Origin: SH-MAG3 sp036374995
GTDB lineage: Bacteria > Gemmatimonadota > Gemmatimonadetes > Longimicrobiales > RSA9
Assembly: GCA_036374995.1 (NCBI GenBank)
Contig: DASUSS010000108.1
Location: forward strand, 1-64,000
Direction: 5' to 3'
Length of the DNA stretch: 64,000 nucleotides
Under the pieces are notes generated by a model. It made no database searches. It was not told the DNA's origin and saw nothing but the letters and a program-made list of their open reading frames with translations. The position numbers and the translations under genes are program-made. This document shows positions 1 through 8,411 of the stretch, one piece after another. How positions within the stretch are numbered: the stretch's first letter is position 1; each line of letters starts with the position of its first letter.

Positions 1-137
1 CCGTTGTCCGTTGCCTCCTTCCGAATGGCGCTCCCGTCCCCGACCACTCGTCCGCCGTCCCTCGGAACTTGCGCATCTGCAAGTTGGTAACTTGTTTATG
101 TGATTCCCCATCCGCCCATTTCACTCCCGAGGTCGAT
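1..137. promoter_or_regulatory. Upstream region of the S41 protease with a small hairpin
   Basis: This stretch lies before the first gene and is less GC-rich than the rest of the window around 80-115. A perfect 7-bp stem sits at 66-85 (AACTTGC, loop GCATCT, GCAAGTT), followed by a third AACTTG at 89-94. It could be an operator or a 5' leader hairpin. I see no clear -35/-10 pair. A TTG at 69 would open the protease frame inside this hairpin, which makes that start unlikely. Confidence 0.25.
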
Positions 138-1700
138 TTGCGAAGGGTGCACAGAGGCTATATCGCGGTCATGCTGCTGGTTCCCGCGCTCGCGGGCGGC
201 TGGGCCGTGCGGGGATTTCTGCCGGCGAGCGGGCCGAAGCTGCTGGCGCAGGTGCTGGAGATCGTCGACTCCGAGGCGATCGACGGTCTGACGCGTGATG
301 AGATGTACGAGCGGGCGGCGCGCGGGCTGGTCGACCGGCTGGACGATCCGTACGCGGACCTGTACTCACCGGAGCAGCTGGCGACGTTCTCGCGCGAACA
401 GCTGGGCGCGGCGTACGGCGGGCTCGGGATGCAGATCGAGGATCAGCAGGGAGTGATCACGGTCACGCGCGTGTTCCCCGGCACGCCGGCGGAGCGGGGC
501 GGTGTGCGGGCGGGCGACCGTGTGGTCGAGGTGGACGGCGAGTCGACGCGGGGCCTGAAGATCGAGGAGGTCTCGGGCCGGCTGGTGGGCAGGCCGGGAA
601 CGAAGGTGGAAGCGACGTTCGCGCGCGCGGGTGTGCGTGATCCGATCCGCGGCACGTTCACGCGTGCGGTCGTGCACGTGCCGGCGGTGCCGTATGCGGT
701 CGTGCTGGATGGCAGTGTCGGCTACATCCCGCTGCAGAAGTTCAACGAGACGTCGAGCGCGGACGTGCGCAAGGCCGTGAGCGAGCTGCGCGCGCGGGGC
801 GCGACGTCTCTGATCCTCGACGTGCGGGGCAACGGCGGCGGCAGTCTCGAGGAGTCGCTGCTGATCAGCAACCTGTTCCTGCCGGCGGGCGCCGAGCTCG
901 CGCGGGTGGAGTACCGCGGCCGCGACCCGGACGTCTACACGGCGCGCAACGGTACGCTCACGACGGACATGCCGATGATCGTGCTGACCGATGGCTACTC
1001 CGCGTCGGCGTCGGAGATCGTCGCCGGCGCGCTCCAGGACCATGACCGCGCGCTGGTGCTCGGCACCGTCTCGTTCGGCAAGGGTCTCGTGCAGCAGATC
1101 TACCCGCTCGATGACGGCTGGGCGCTCAAGCTGACGACGGGCAAGTGGTTCACGCCGGCCGGCCGCTCGATCCAGCTGGATCGCAACGATGACGGCTCGC
1201 CGGTTCTGGCGGAGGATGCGCAACGCCCGGCATACCGCTCCACCGCGGGTCGTGTGGTGTACGGCGGCGGCGGGATCACGCCGGACCTCGTCGTGAAGCT
1301 GGACACGATCGATACGCCGGAGCGCGAGTTCACGCAGGTGGTCGGCAACAACGGCCCGCAGGTGTATGTCTCGATCTACGACCTGGCGATCGAGCTGAAG
1401 GATGGCGTCGAGCCCGATTTCACGATTCGCCCGCAGTGGCGCGACGACCTGTTCGCCCGACTCCGGAAGGCGGACGTGCCGATCACGCGGGCACAGTACG
1501 ACGCCGCCCGCCCGCTCCTCGACCGGATGCTCGAGCAGCGCATTGCGGCGCTCGCGTTCGGCGATTCCGCCGCGTTCCGTCGCGCGGCTCCGTCCGATGC
1601 CCAGATCCGCGCCGCAGTCGAGCTGCTCGGCGAGGGCCGCACGCAGAAGGACCTGTTCGCGCTCGCGGATCGGAGGAAGGCGGAGAGGAAGTCGGAGTAA
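138..1700 (+). CDS. S41 family carboxy-terminal processing protease
   Basis: This is a secreted or membrane-anchored serine protease of the CtpA/Prc family, which cleaves substrates from exposed C-termini in the periplasm. The N-terminus has one hydrophobic segment (VMLLVPALAGGWAVRGFL) acting as anchor or signal. A PDZ domain follows at about residues 90-175 (GLGMQI, GGVRAGDRVVEVDG). The S41 core carries the catalytic serine motif YSASASEIVAGAL near residue 290 and the general-base lysine motif SFGKG near 315. About 520 residues is normal for a Ctp with a C-terminal extension. The start is uncertain: TTG at 138, GTG at 147 and ATG at 171 are all in frame. I prefer 138 or 147 because GAGG lies at 129-132 and the more upstream TTG at 69 falls in a hairpin. 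It stands alone, convergent with the minus-strand aldolase. Confidence 0.9.
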   Translation: MRRVHRGYIAVMLLVPALAGGWAVRGFLPASGPKLLAQVLEIVDSEAIDGLTRDEMYERAARGLVDRLDDPYADLYSPEQLATFSREQLGAAYGGLGMQIEDQQGVITVTRVFPGTPAERGGVRAGDRVVEVDGESTRGLKIEEVSGRLVGRPGTKVEATFARAGVRDPIRGTFTRAVVHVPAVPYAVVLDGSVGYIPLQKFNETSSADVRKAVSELRARGATSLILDVRGNGGGSLEESLLISNLFLPAGAELARVEYRGRDPDVYTARNGTLTTDMPMIVLTDGYSASASEIVAGALQDHDRALVLGTVSFGKGLVQQIYPLDDGWALKLTTGKWFTPAGRSIQLDRNDDGSPVLAEDAQRPAYRSTAGRVVYGGGGITPDLVVKLDTIDTPEREFTQVVGNNGPQVYVSIYDLAIELKDGVEPDFTIRPQWRDDLFARLRKADVPITRAQYDAARPLLDRMLEQRIAALAFGDSAAFRRAAPSDAQIRAAVELLGEGRTQKDLFALADRRKAERKSE

Positions 1701-1715
1701 ACGGAGAACGGATTG

Positions 1716-1845
1716 TTCACCGCAGAGTCGCTGGGGACGCCGGGAACGGCTGAGCACGGATAAGGGTGCGTCACCCTGACGCGCGTCCGATCCATTGTCA
1801 TCGGATCCCGGCAGTCCCCGGCGTCCTCAGCGACTCTGCGGTGAA
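1716..1845. repeat. 29-nt inverted repeat with a 72-nt loop
   Basis: The arms at 1716-1744 (starting TTCACCGCAGAGTCGCT) and 1817-1845 (ending AGCGACTCTGCGGTGAA) are reverse complements with one mismatch. The loop holds a small hairpin, GGGTG-CGT-CACCC, near 1765-1777. The element fills the space between two convergent genes. It has no T-tract, so a standard intrinsic terminator is not supported, although it could still stop or stabilise both transcripts. The arm sequence resembles intergenic 'CACCGCAGAG' repeats I associate with environmental bacteria; that link is from memory and unchecked. Confidence 0.85.
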
Positions 1846-1858
1846 TGTCGTTTCCCCT

Positions 1859-2902
1859 TCACCCGAAAACCCTCCTCAACCCCTCCACAGCTCTCTCCAC
1901 GCCGGCGTCATCGACATCGAGGTGCGTGACCGCGCGGACGCGACTCGCGGTGAACTCCGTCAACAGCACACCCATCCCGCGGAGCTGCGATACCACCTTC
2001 GAGGCCGAGACGCGCGGTCGCGTGATGTCGAACATCACGATGTTCGTCTCCGGCTCCACGACATCGATGCCATTGATGCCGCGCGTGAGCTCGGCGAGTC
2101 GGCGTGCGCGCGCGTGATCCTCGGCGAGTCGCTGGCGGTGATGGTCGAGCGCGTACAGTCCGGCGGCGGCGAGGATGCCGACCTGGCGCATGGAGCCGCC
2201 GAGGCGGCGGCGCACCACGCGTGCGCGCTCGATCAGCTCGGCATCGCCGGCGAGCATCGAGCCGACCGGGCAGCCGAGCCCCTTGGACAGCGTGACCATG
2301 ACGGTATCGGCGCAGGCGGCGAGCTGCGCCTCCGGCACGCCGGCCGCGACCGCGGCGTTCCACAGCCGCGCGCCATCGAGGTAGACGGGGAGCCCGTGGC
2401 GGCGTGCGACGTCGCGGATTGCACGCGCGACGTCGAGCGGCAGGACGCGCCCGCCGGCGGCATTGTGCGTGTTCTCGATCGCGACCAGGGAAGTCTGGAT
2501 CTGCACCTTCGCCGCGCGCGGCCGGATCGCGCGCTCGACGGCGCCGGCGGTGAGGATGCCGTCCGGCGTCGCGATCCCGCGCAGCTGCACGCCCGCATTG
2601 ACCGCGGCACCCGCCAGCTCCCAGTCCACCAGGTGGCACGTGGCTTCGCAGATCACCTCCGTGCCGCGCACCGCGTGCAGGATGAGTGCGGTCTGATTGG
2701 CCATGATGCCGCTGGGGAAGAACAGCGCGGCACTCTTGCCGAGCAGGGCGGCGGTGCGCTCCTCGAGCTCGCGCACCGTGGGATCATCGCCGAGCGCGTC
2801 ATCGCCGACCGCCGCGCCGGCGATGGCAGCGCGCATCGCGGCCGTCGGTCGCGTGACGGTGTCGCTGCGCAGATCGACGACGTCGTCCGCGGCGACGCTC
2901 AT
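1859..2902 (-). CDS. ltaE: Low-specificity L-threonine aldolase
   Basis: This PLP enzyme of fold type I splits L-threonine or L-allo-threonine into glycine and acetaldehyde in the cytoplasm. The N-terminal motif DLRSDTVTRPT and the GDDxxGxDPTVxxLE segment are hallmarks of the beta-eliminating lyase/threonine aldolase family. The lysine that should bind PLP is in TLSKGLGCPVGS near residue 204. DGARLWNA and the histidine of ENTHNAAGG are also present. The 347-residue length is typical. It is the last gene of a tight minus-strand run and starts a few bases after the stop of the zinc-ribbon gene, so it is probably cotranscribed with it. Its 3' end is 14 nt from a long inverted repeat. Confidence 0.93.
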   Translation of the reverse strand: MSVAADDVVDLRSDTVTRPTAAMRAAIAGAAVGDDALGDDPTVRELEERTAALLGKSAALFFPSGIMANQTALILHAVRGTEVICEATCHLVDWELAGAAVNAGVQLRGIATPDGILTAGAVERAIRPRAAKVQIQTSLVAIENTHNAAGGRVLPLDVARAIRDVARRHGLPVYLDGARLWNAAVAAGVPEAQLAACADTVMVTLSKGLGCPVGSMLAGDAELIERARVVRRRLGGSMRQVGILAAAGLYALDHHRQRLAEDHARARRLAELTRGINGIDVVEPETNIVMFDITRPRVSASKVVSQLRGMGVLLTEFTASRVRAVTHLDVDDAGVERAVEGLRRVFG

Positions 2903-2905
2903 CGC

Positions 2906-3241
2906 CTACTCGTACTCCTTCGCATCGGCGAGCGGCAGTGTCGCGCCGCACTCGTAGCAGTACCGGCTCTGCGGCGGATTCGCCTGGCCGCACTTCCGGC
3001 ATACCGTGCCGGCGCGTACCGCCTCCCGATAACGACGGACTTCCGCCTCCAGCTCGTCATCCCCCGCTGACGCGGCAGCAGGCGCCGGCCGGACCGGCTC
3101 CGCACTCGCGGCTGCGGCCTCGGCGGGCGGGATGTTCTCGAACTCGCTCTCGTCGCCGATGCCCGGTTTCCGCCGGAACAGCGGCACCAGCACGAGCGCG
3201 AACGCACCGAGCGCGACGACGGCGATCACGAGCATTTCCAT
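2906..3241 (-). CDS. Small membrane-anchored zinc-ribbon protein
   Basis: About 111 residues. An N-terminal hydrophobic segment (LVIAVVALGAFALVLVPLF) is followed by a Pro/Ala-rich linker and a C-terminal treble-clef-like zinc ribbon with two CxxC pairs (CRKCG and CYECG) 16 residues apart. Such zinc-ribbon tails are common on small membrane proteins of unknown role, and I cannot name a function. The ATG at 3239-3241 overlaps the stop of the upstream gene, which points to translational coupling. Confidence 0.72.
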   Translation of the reverse strand: MEMLVIAVVALGAFALVLVPLFRRKPGIGDESEFENIPPAEAAAASAEPVRPAPAAASAGDDELEAEVRRYREAVRAGTVCRKCGQANPPQSRYCYECGATLPLADAKEYE

Positions 3242-3642
3242 CAACGCACCTCACGAAGGACCAGCCACGCGATGCCGGCGCCGGCCGCATCCGCGACCAG
3301 GTCGCGCAGGCTGAAGCCGCGGCCGCGGCGCCGATCGGCGATCTCCTTGCCGATGCCCGCCGCCGCAGTGAGCGGCACGGCGATCGCCAGCGCGGTGCCA
3401 TCATCCTGGTCCGCGGCCCGCACGGCGGCATACGCGAACACCATCGTCGCCCACGACATCGCCACGTGCCGGAACTTGTCCTCGCCCGGCCACACCGCGC
3501 CCGGCCGGCGCGCCGGCGCCGGTGCCGTCACCTGCACGGCCGCGCACGTGAAGCGCCCGCACGCCATCGCCGGCGGCGTCGAATCGCCGGGCACGGCGGC
3601 CGCGCCCGCGACGAGCGCCGCGATCCGGATCAGCTCGCCCAT
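3241..3642 (-). CDS. YfiM/DUF2279-like small envelope protein
   Basis: About 133 residues. A weak N-terminal signal-like segment is followed by a conserved block beginning EDKFRHVAMSW, then GIGKEIADRRRG and FSLRDLVADAAGAG. The order DK-x2-H, GKE-x-D, FS-x-x-DL-x-AD-x2-G is what I recall for YfiM-like periplasmic proteins of the VanZ/DUF2279 group. The role is unknown. Starts at 3642 (ATG) and 3645 (GTG) are equally possible; both overlap the glpK stop codon, so the gene is coupled to glpK. Confidence 0.65.
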   Translation of the reverse strand: MGELIRIAALVAGAAAVPGDSTPPAMACGRFTCAAVQVTAPAPARRPGAVWPGEDKFRHVAMSWATMVFAYAAVRAADQDDGTALAIAVPLTAAAGIGKEIADRRRGRGFSLRDLVADAAGAGIAWLVLREVR

Positions 3643-5135
3643 CACGCCTCCGCCCAGGCGAGTGCGGTGCGGACGGCGCGGTGCCAGCCTTCGAGCAGCG
3701 CCGCGCGCTGCTGCGGCTCGCCGCGCGGCTGGAAGAGCGTGGGCGCGGCGCGCTCGGCGAGGAAGTGGCCGGCATCGCGCCAGACTCCGGTCGCGATCCC
3801 CGCGAGGCCGGCGGCACCGAGCGCCGTCGTCTCGACCATCGCCGGACGCCGTACGGGCAGGCCGATCACATCCGCCTGGAACTGCATCAGCCAGTCGTTC
3901 AGCGAAGCACCGCCGTCGACGGCGAGCTCCGTCGCCGTGATGCCGGAGTCCTGCTCCATCGCGCGCAGCACATCGTGCGTTGCGTACGCCATCGACTCGA
4001 GCGCGGCGCGCACGAGGTGCGCGCGATCACTGCCGCGCGTCAGGCCTACGATCGTGCCGCGCGCCTCCGGGTTCCAGTGCGGCGCACCCAGTCCGACGAA
4101 CGCAGGCACGAAGTACACGCCATCGTTCGACTCGAGTCCCGCGGCGAGGGCGGCGGTATCCTCGGCGCGCTCGATGACGCGGAGCCCGTCGCGCAGCCAC
4201 TGCACCGCGGCGCCGGCAATGAAGATGCTGCCCTCGAGCGCATACGCCGGCTCGCCGCGCGGGCCGCAGCCGACCGTCGTCAGCAACCCGCTCTGCGATG
4301 CAATGCGCTCGCTGCCGGTATTGAGCAGCAGGAACGCGCCGGTGCCATAGGTGTTCTTCGCGAGACCGGATGTCACACAGCCCTGACCGAACAGCGCCGC
4401 CTGCTGATCGCCGGCCATGCCGCTGACGGGCACGGTGAGGCCCAGCGCGTCGGGCGATGTCTCGCCGTACACTTCGGCCGAGCCGCGCACGTCCGGCAGC
4501 AGCGCGCGCGGGACGTCGAACAGGTCGAGCAGCTCGTCGTCCCAGCCGAGTCGATCGATGTTGTAGAGCAGCGTGCGCGATGCGTTCGTCGGCTCCGTCA
4601 CGTGCGCGGCACCGCCCGTCAGCCGGAACACGAGCCAGCTGTCGATCGTACCGGCGGCCAGCTCGCCGCGCTCGGCCCGCTCGCGCAGACCCGTCACGTT
4701 GCGCAGCAGCCACTCCAGCTTGGTGCCGGAGAAATACGGATCGAGCACGAGACCCGTCCGCTCGCGCACCCACTCCTCCCTGCCCTGCTCCTTCAGCTCC
4801 CGGCACCGCTCCGCCGTGCGCCGGTCCTGCCACACGATCGCGCGATGGACCGGCTCGCCCGTCTCGCGGTCCCACACCACCACGGTCTCGCGCTGGTTCG
4901 TGATGCCGATGCCCGCGATCTCGACCGCATCCTGCTCGCGCGCCCGCTCGATCGCGCTCTGCGCGGTGCGCCGCGTCACCTCCCAGATCTCGGCGGCATC
5001 GTGCTCCACCCATCCCGGCTTCGGGTAGTGCTGCGTGAACTCGGAGTACGCGCGGCCCATGAGACGGCTGTGCTCGTCGAGCACGAGGCAGGTCGTTCCG
5101 GTCGTGCCCTGATCGATCGCAAGCACGGCTCTCAT
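3642..5135 (-). CDS. glpK: Glycerol kinase
   Basis: This FGGY-family kinase phosphorylates glycerol to sn-glycerol-3-phosphate with ATP. The N-terminal phosphate-binding motif AIDQGTTGTT, the WVEHDAAEIW segment, the glycerol-contact region GITNQRETVVVWD, and the family signatures GMAGDQQAALFGQG and YGTGAFLLLNTG are all present. At 497 residues it has the standard length. A good ribosome-binding site (GAGGAG) precedes the ATG and lies within a 10-bp palindrome at 5145-5154. No glycerol transporter or glycerol-3-phosphate dehydrogenase is adjacent. It is followed by overlapping genes for a YfiM-like and a zinc-ribbon protein and then ltaE. Confidence 0.97.
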   Translation of the reverse strand: MRAVLAIDQGTTGTTCLVLDEHSRLMGRAYSEFTQHYPKPGWVEHDAAEIWEVTRRTAQSAIERAREQDAVEIAGIGITNQRETVVVWDRETGEPVHRAIVWQDRRTAERCRELKEQGREEWVRERTGLVLDPYFSGTKLEWLLRNVTGLRERAERGELAAGTIDSWLVFRLTGGAAHVTEPTNASRTLLYNIDRLGWDDELLDLFDVPRALLPDVRGSAEVYGETSPDALGLTVPVSGMAGDQQAALFGQGCVTSGLAKNTYGTGAFLLLNTGSERIASQSGLLTTVGCGPRGEPAYALEGSIFIAGAAVQWLRDGLRVIERAEDTAALAAGLESNDGVYFVPAFVGLGAPHWNPEARGTIVGLTRGSDRAHLVRAALESMAYATHDVLRAMEQDSGITATELAVDGGASLNDWLMQFQADVIGLPVRRPAMVETTALGAAGLAGIATGVWRDAGHFLAERAAPTLFQPRGEPQQRAALLEGWHRAVRTALAWAEA

Positions 5136-5144
5136 CGACAGCTC

Positions 5145-5154
5145 CTCACGTGAG
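5145..5154. promoter_or_regulatory. 10-bp palindrome over the glpK ribosome-binding site
   Basis: The sequence CTCACGTGAG is a perfect palindrome in the 30-nt gap between maf and glpK and overlaps the Shine-Dalgarno GAGGAG of glpK. It may be an operator or chance; only its position supports it. Confidence 0.2.
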
Positions 5155-5165
5155 TCACACGTTGC

Positions 5166-5768
5166 TCATGCATCCGGCAGCACCAGGTCGCGGAAGTTGT
5201 AGTGCAGCCCCGCTTCCTGCAACAGTCCGATCATGCGGCAGATCGGCAGTCCCATGACGGCGAAGTAATCCCCCTCGATCCGCTTCACCAGCGTGGCGCC
5301 GTACCCCTGAATACCGTATGCGCCCGCCTTGTCCATCGGCTCCTCCGTCGCGGCATAGGCGGCGGCGGTGTCCGAGCCGAAATCACGGAATCGCACGGTC
5401 ACGCGCTCGACATCGCTATGCACGCGACCGCGGAAGCACACGGCGATTCCGGTCGCCACCTCGTGCTCGCGACCCTGGAGGCGCAGCAGCATGTGAACGG
5501 CCTCGGCGCGATCGCGCGGCTTGCCCAGCACCTCGCCATCCACCACGACGACCGTGTCGCTGCCGATGACGACGGCGTCCCGCTCGCGCGCTGCGATCGC
5601 TGCCGTCTTTTCGCGCGCCAGACGCTCCGCGTGCGCCGCCGGCGCCTCGCCCGCCCCGTACGCCTCGTCGATGTCGGCCGGCACCGTGTCGAAAGTGAGC
5701 CCGAGCATGCGCAGCAGCTGAGCCCGGCGCGGCGACCGGGAGGCGAGAACGACGCGCACCCGGCTCAC
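5166..5768 (-). CDS. maf: Maf/YhdE-family nucleotide pyrophosphatase
   Basis: Maf proteins hydrolyse non-canonical or canonical nucleoside triphosphates (dTTP, UTP, modified pyrimidines) to monophosphates, and some affect septation. The N-terminal LASRSPRRAQLL motif is the family signature. It is followed by the acidic active-site motif IGSDTVVVVDGEVLGKP and by DKAGAYGIQGYGATLVKRIEGDYFAVMGLP near the end. About 200 residues is standard. The frame is open far upstream, but homology begins at the SRVRVVLASRSP segment, so I use the GTG at 5768; GTG at 5759 is equally possible. No clear Shine-Dalgarno is seen for either. Confidence 0.92.
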   Translation of the reverse strand: MSRVRVVLASRSPRRAQLLRMLGLTFDTVPADIDEAYGAGEAPAAHAERLAREKTAAIAARERDAVVIGSDTVVVVDGEVLGKPRDRAEAVHMLLRLQGREHEVATGIAVCFRGRVHSDVERVTVRFRDFGSDTAAAYAATEEPMDKAGAYGIQGYGATLVKRIEGDYFAVMGLPICRMIGLLQEAGLHYNFRDLVLPDA

Positions 5769-5883
5769 GGTCGTGAGCACTGCCGCGGGCGCAGCACTCG
5801 CACACGCCGATCCTGCGGCCTGCCATGGTCCGGTGCCCAACCTCGTGAGACCTGCCTGCGTGAGCCGCCGCACGTCCGAGCCG

Positions 5884-5960
5884 CCATCGCGAATCCGCCA
5901 CTTCCTTTCCGAGCTGAAGCGCCGCCGTATCGTTCGGCTGGCGTCATTGTATCCCGTCGG
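5884..5960 (+). pseudogene. Possible remnant of an N-terminal juxtamembrane motif
   Basis: The 300-nt gap between dtd and maf (5769-6068) holds no convincing gene. On the plus strand 5902-5952 encodes FLSELKRRRIVRLASLY. This resembles the N-terminal 'F-x-x-ELKRRxVxRVAxxY' block before the first membrane helix of large TPR/adenylate-cyclase or kinase-linked proteins I associate with Gemmatimonadota-like genomes. The expected hydrophobic helix does not follow; the frame continues as low-complexity Arg/Ala/Pro. It could be a decayed gene fragment or coincidence. Confidence 0.25.
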
Positions 5961-6068
5961 CGGCCGGGGCGCGATCCGGGCCGCGACCACGCAACGCGCT
6001 TTCCCGCGCGGACCCGCGCTCCCGCGCCTCGCCCACGTGCACGAAGCGACGGGCAGCTCCGCGCGGCG

Positions 6069-6509
6069 CTACCGTTCCAGGATCAGCGTGACCGGTCCAT
6101 CGTTGACCAGCTCGACATCCATCATCGCGCCGAACGCGCCCGTCTCGACCGGCCCGGGAGCCCGCTCGCGCAGCAGCTCGATGAAGCGGTCGTAGAGAGG
6201 GATCGCGATCTCCGGCGGCGCGGCATCGATGAAGCTCGGCCGGCGGCCCTTGCGCGCGTCGCCGTACAGCGTGAACTGGCTCACCACGAGGATGCCGCCG
6301 GACACATCCTCGAGGCCGCGGTTCATCCGGCCTTCGTCATCGGGAAAGAGGCGCAGCGAGATGACCTTATCGGCCATCCACCGCAGCGTCTCCGTCGTAT
6401 CGGCGGGGTGGAGTCCGACGAGGATCAGGAAGCCGGTCGCAATGCGTCCGGTCACCCGGCCCCCGATCCGGACTTCGGCGCGTGAGACGCGCTGGAGGAC
6501 GATGCGCAC
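6069..6509 (-). CDS. dtd: D-aminoacyl-tRNA deacylase
   Basis: DTD removes D-amino acids (and mischarged glycine) from tRNA. The frame from GTG 6509 gives 146 residues, the normal length, and starts MRIVLQRVSRAEVRIGG as in the family. The active-site motif SQFTLYGD and the C-terminal NDGPVT motif (usually N-x-GPVT) are both present. Longer upstream starts would add an unrelated Arg-rich tail. It begins 23 nt after the glmS stop and is probably cotranscribed with glmS. Confidence 0.95.
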   Translation of the reverse strand: MRIVLQRVSRAEVRIGGRVTGRIATGFLILVGLHPADTTETLRWMADKVISLRLFPDDEGRMNRGLEDVSGGILVVSQFTLYGDARKGRRPSFIDAAPPEIAIPLYDRFIELLRERAPGPVETGAFGAMMDVELVNDGPVTLILER

Positions 6510-6532
6510 CGGCGGAGTGCGAGGCCGGTGCG

Positions 6533-8368
6533 CTACTCGACCGTCACCGACTTGGCGAGGTTCCGCGGCATGTCGACGTTGCACCCGCGCATGACCGCGA
6601 CGTGATACGCCAGCAGCTGCAGCGGGATCGTCGTCACGATCGGCGTCAGCATGTCGATCGTGTCCGGCACCGGGATCATGTGGTCGACCATCCCCGCGAG
6701 CTCGGAGTTGCCGGTCGTAGCGACGGCAATGACCCGGCCGCCCCGGGCCTTCACTTCCTGGATGTTCGACAGCACCTTCTGGTAGACCGCGTCGTGCGGC
6801 GCGATCACCACGACCGGCATGTTCTCGTCGATCAGCGCGATCGGGCCGTGCTTCATCTCGGCCGCCGGCAGCCCCTCCGCGTGGATGTAGCTGATCTCCT
6901 TCAGCTTGAGCGCACCCTCGAGCGCGGTCGGGAAGTTGTAGCCGCGGCCGAGGTACAGGAAGTTCGATGCGCTCTTGTAGATTCGTGCGAGCTCGCGGAT
7001 CGCGTCGTTCAGCTCGAGCACCTGCTCGACCTTCTCGGGCAGCTCCCTGAGCGCGTGCAGGATCTCGCGACCCTGCTCGGCCGTCAGCGTGCCGCGCAGC
7101 CGGCCCATGCGCACCGTGAACAGCGTGAGCGCCACGACCTGGCTCGTGAACGCCTTCGTCGATGCCACGCCGATCTCCGGGCCGGCGTGCAGGTAGATGC
7201 CGCCCTTCGCGTCACGCGCGATCGTCGAGCCGACCACGTTCACGATGCCGAGCACCTTCGCGCCGTGCTCCTTCGCCTCCCGCATCGCCGCCAGCGTGTC
7301 CGCCGTCTCGCCCGACTGGCTGATCACGAGCATCAGCGTCCGCTCGTTCACGATCGGCTTGCGGTAGCGGAACTCCGACGCATACTCGACATCCACGGGA
7401 ATGCGGCAGATCTCCTCCAGCATGTATTCGCCGATCAACGCCGAGTGCCACGATGTGCCGCACGCCGAGATGATGATGCGGTCGAATGCGGCCAGCTCAT
7501 CATCCTCCAGGTTCAGGCCGCCGAACTTCACCGTGCCATCCTCCTCGAGCACGCGGCCGCGGATGCACTGCATGATCGTCTCGGGCTGCTCGAAGATCTC
7601 CTTCAGCATGAAGTGCTCGTGGCCGCCCTTCTCGATCGCGTCCAGGTCCCACGCGATCTCCTTCACTTCCTTCTCGAGCGTCTCGCCACGCAGCGACTGC
7701 GTCTCGTAGCCGTCCTCCGTGAGCACGGCCATCTCGCCGTCCTCGAGGTAGATGACCTGACGCGTCTGCGCGAGCACGGCAGCGACATCGCTCGCCACGA
7801 AGTACTCGCCCGAGTCCGTCACGCCCAGCAGCAGCGGACTGCCCTTGCGCGCCGCGACGATCTTGCGCGGCTCCCGGCTCGAGATGATCGCGAGCCCGTA
7901 CGCACCCTCCACCTGCTTCAGCGCCTCGCGCACTGCATCCTCGAGCTTCCCCTGATACGCCTCCTCGATCAGGTGCGCGATCACTTCCGTGTCCGTGTCG
8001 CTCTTGAACTCGTGGCCCATCTCCTCCAGCTTCCGGCGCAGCGTTCCCGCATTCTCGATGATGCCGTTGTGCACCACGGCGATCTCGCCATCGCAGCTCG
8101 TGTGCGGATGCGCGTTCTTCTCCGTCGGCGCGCCGTGCGTCGCCCAGCGCGTGTGCGCAATCCCGATCGTCGCCTCCGGCTCGCTGCCGTTGCCGACGAG
8201 CTTCTCCAGCTCGGAGATCTTGCCGACGGCGCGCCGCGTCTCCAGTCCGCTCCCGTTCACGACCGTGATACCGGCCGAGTCGTAACCGCGGTACTCCAGC
8301 CGCTTCAGTCCTTCGATCAGCAGCGGCACCGCCCTGCGGTCACCTATGTAGCCGACGATTCCACACAT
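6533..8368 (-). CDS. glmS: Glutamine-fructose-6-phosphate aminotransferase (isomerizing)
   Basis: GlmS makes glucosamine-6-phosphate from fructose-6-phosphate and glutamine, the first step to UDP-GlcNAc. The N-terminal nucleophile Cys (MCGIVGYIG) starts a class-II glutaminase domain (about 1-220, with RLEYRGYDSAGI and HTRWATHG). Two SIS domains follow (ISACGTSWHSALIGEY; SNFLYLGRGYNFPTALEGAL). The C-terminus ends DMPRNLAKSVTVE, the sugar-isomerase tail. At 611 residues it is full length. A good AAGGA site precedes the ATG. The phosphoglucosamine mutase gene lies immediately upstream, so the two steps are coupled. I see no glmS-type ribozyme in the 43-nt space. Confidence 0.98.
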   Translation of the reverse strand: MCGIVGYIGDRRAVPLLIEGLKRLEYRGYDSAGITVVNGSGLETRRAVGKISELEKLVGNGSEPEATIGIAHTRWATHGAPTEKNAHPHTSCDGEIAVVHNGIIENAGTLRRKLEEMGHEFKSDTDTEVIAHLIEEAYQGKLEDAVREALKQVEGAYGLAIISSREPRKIVAARKGSPLLLGVTDSGEYFVASDVAAVLAQTRQVIYLEDGEMAVLTEDGYETQSLRGETLEKEVKEIAWDLDAIEKGGHEHFMLKEIFEQPETIMQCIRGRVLEEDGTVKFGGLNLEDDELAAFDRIIISACGTSWHSALIGEYMLEEICRIPVDVEYASEFRYRKPIVNERTLMLVISQSGETADTLAAMREAKEHGAKVLGIVNVVGSTIARDAKGGIYLHAGPEIGVASTKAFTSQVVALTLFTVRMGRLRGTLTAEQGREILHALRELPEKVEQVLELNDAIRELARIYKSASNFLYLGRGYNFPTALEGALKLKEISYIHAEGLPAAEMKHGPIALIDENMPVVVIAPHDAVYQKVLSNIQEVKARGGRVIAVATTGNSELAGMVDHMIPVPDTIDMLTPIVTTIPLQLLAYHVAVMRGCNVDMPRNLAKSVTVE

Positions 8369-8411
8369 GGTTCATCCTTCTGAACGAATTCGGGATCGGG
8401 AGCGTGTGCCT

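Noticed and set aside
8369..8411. glmS ribozyme upstream of glmS
   Set aside because: Only 43 nt separate it from glmM, without room for the roughly 150-nt ribozyme.
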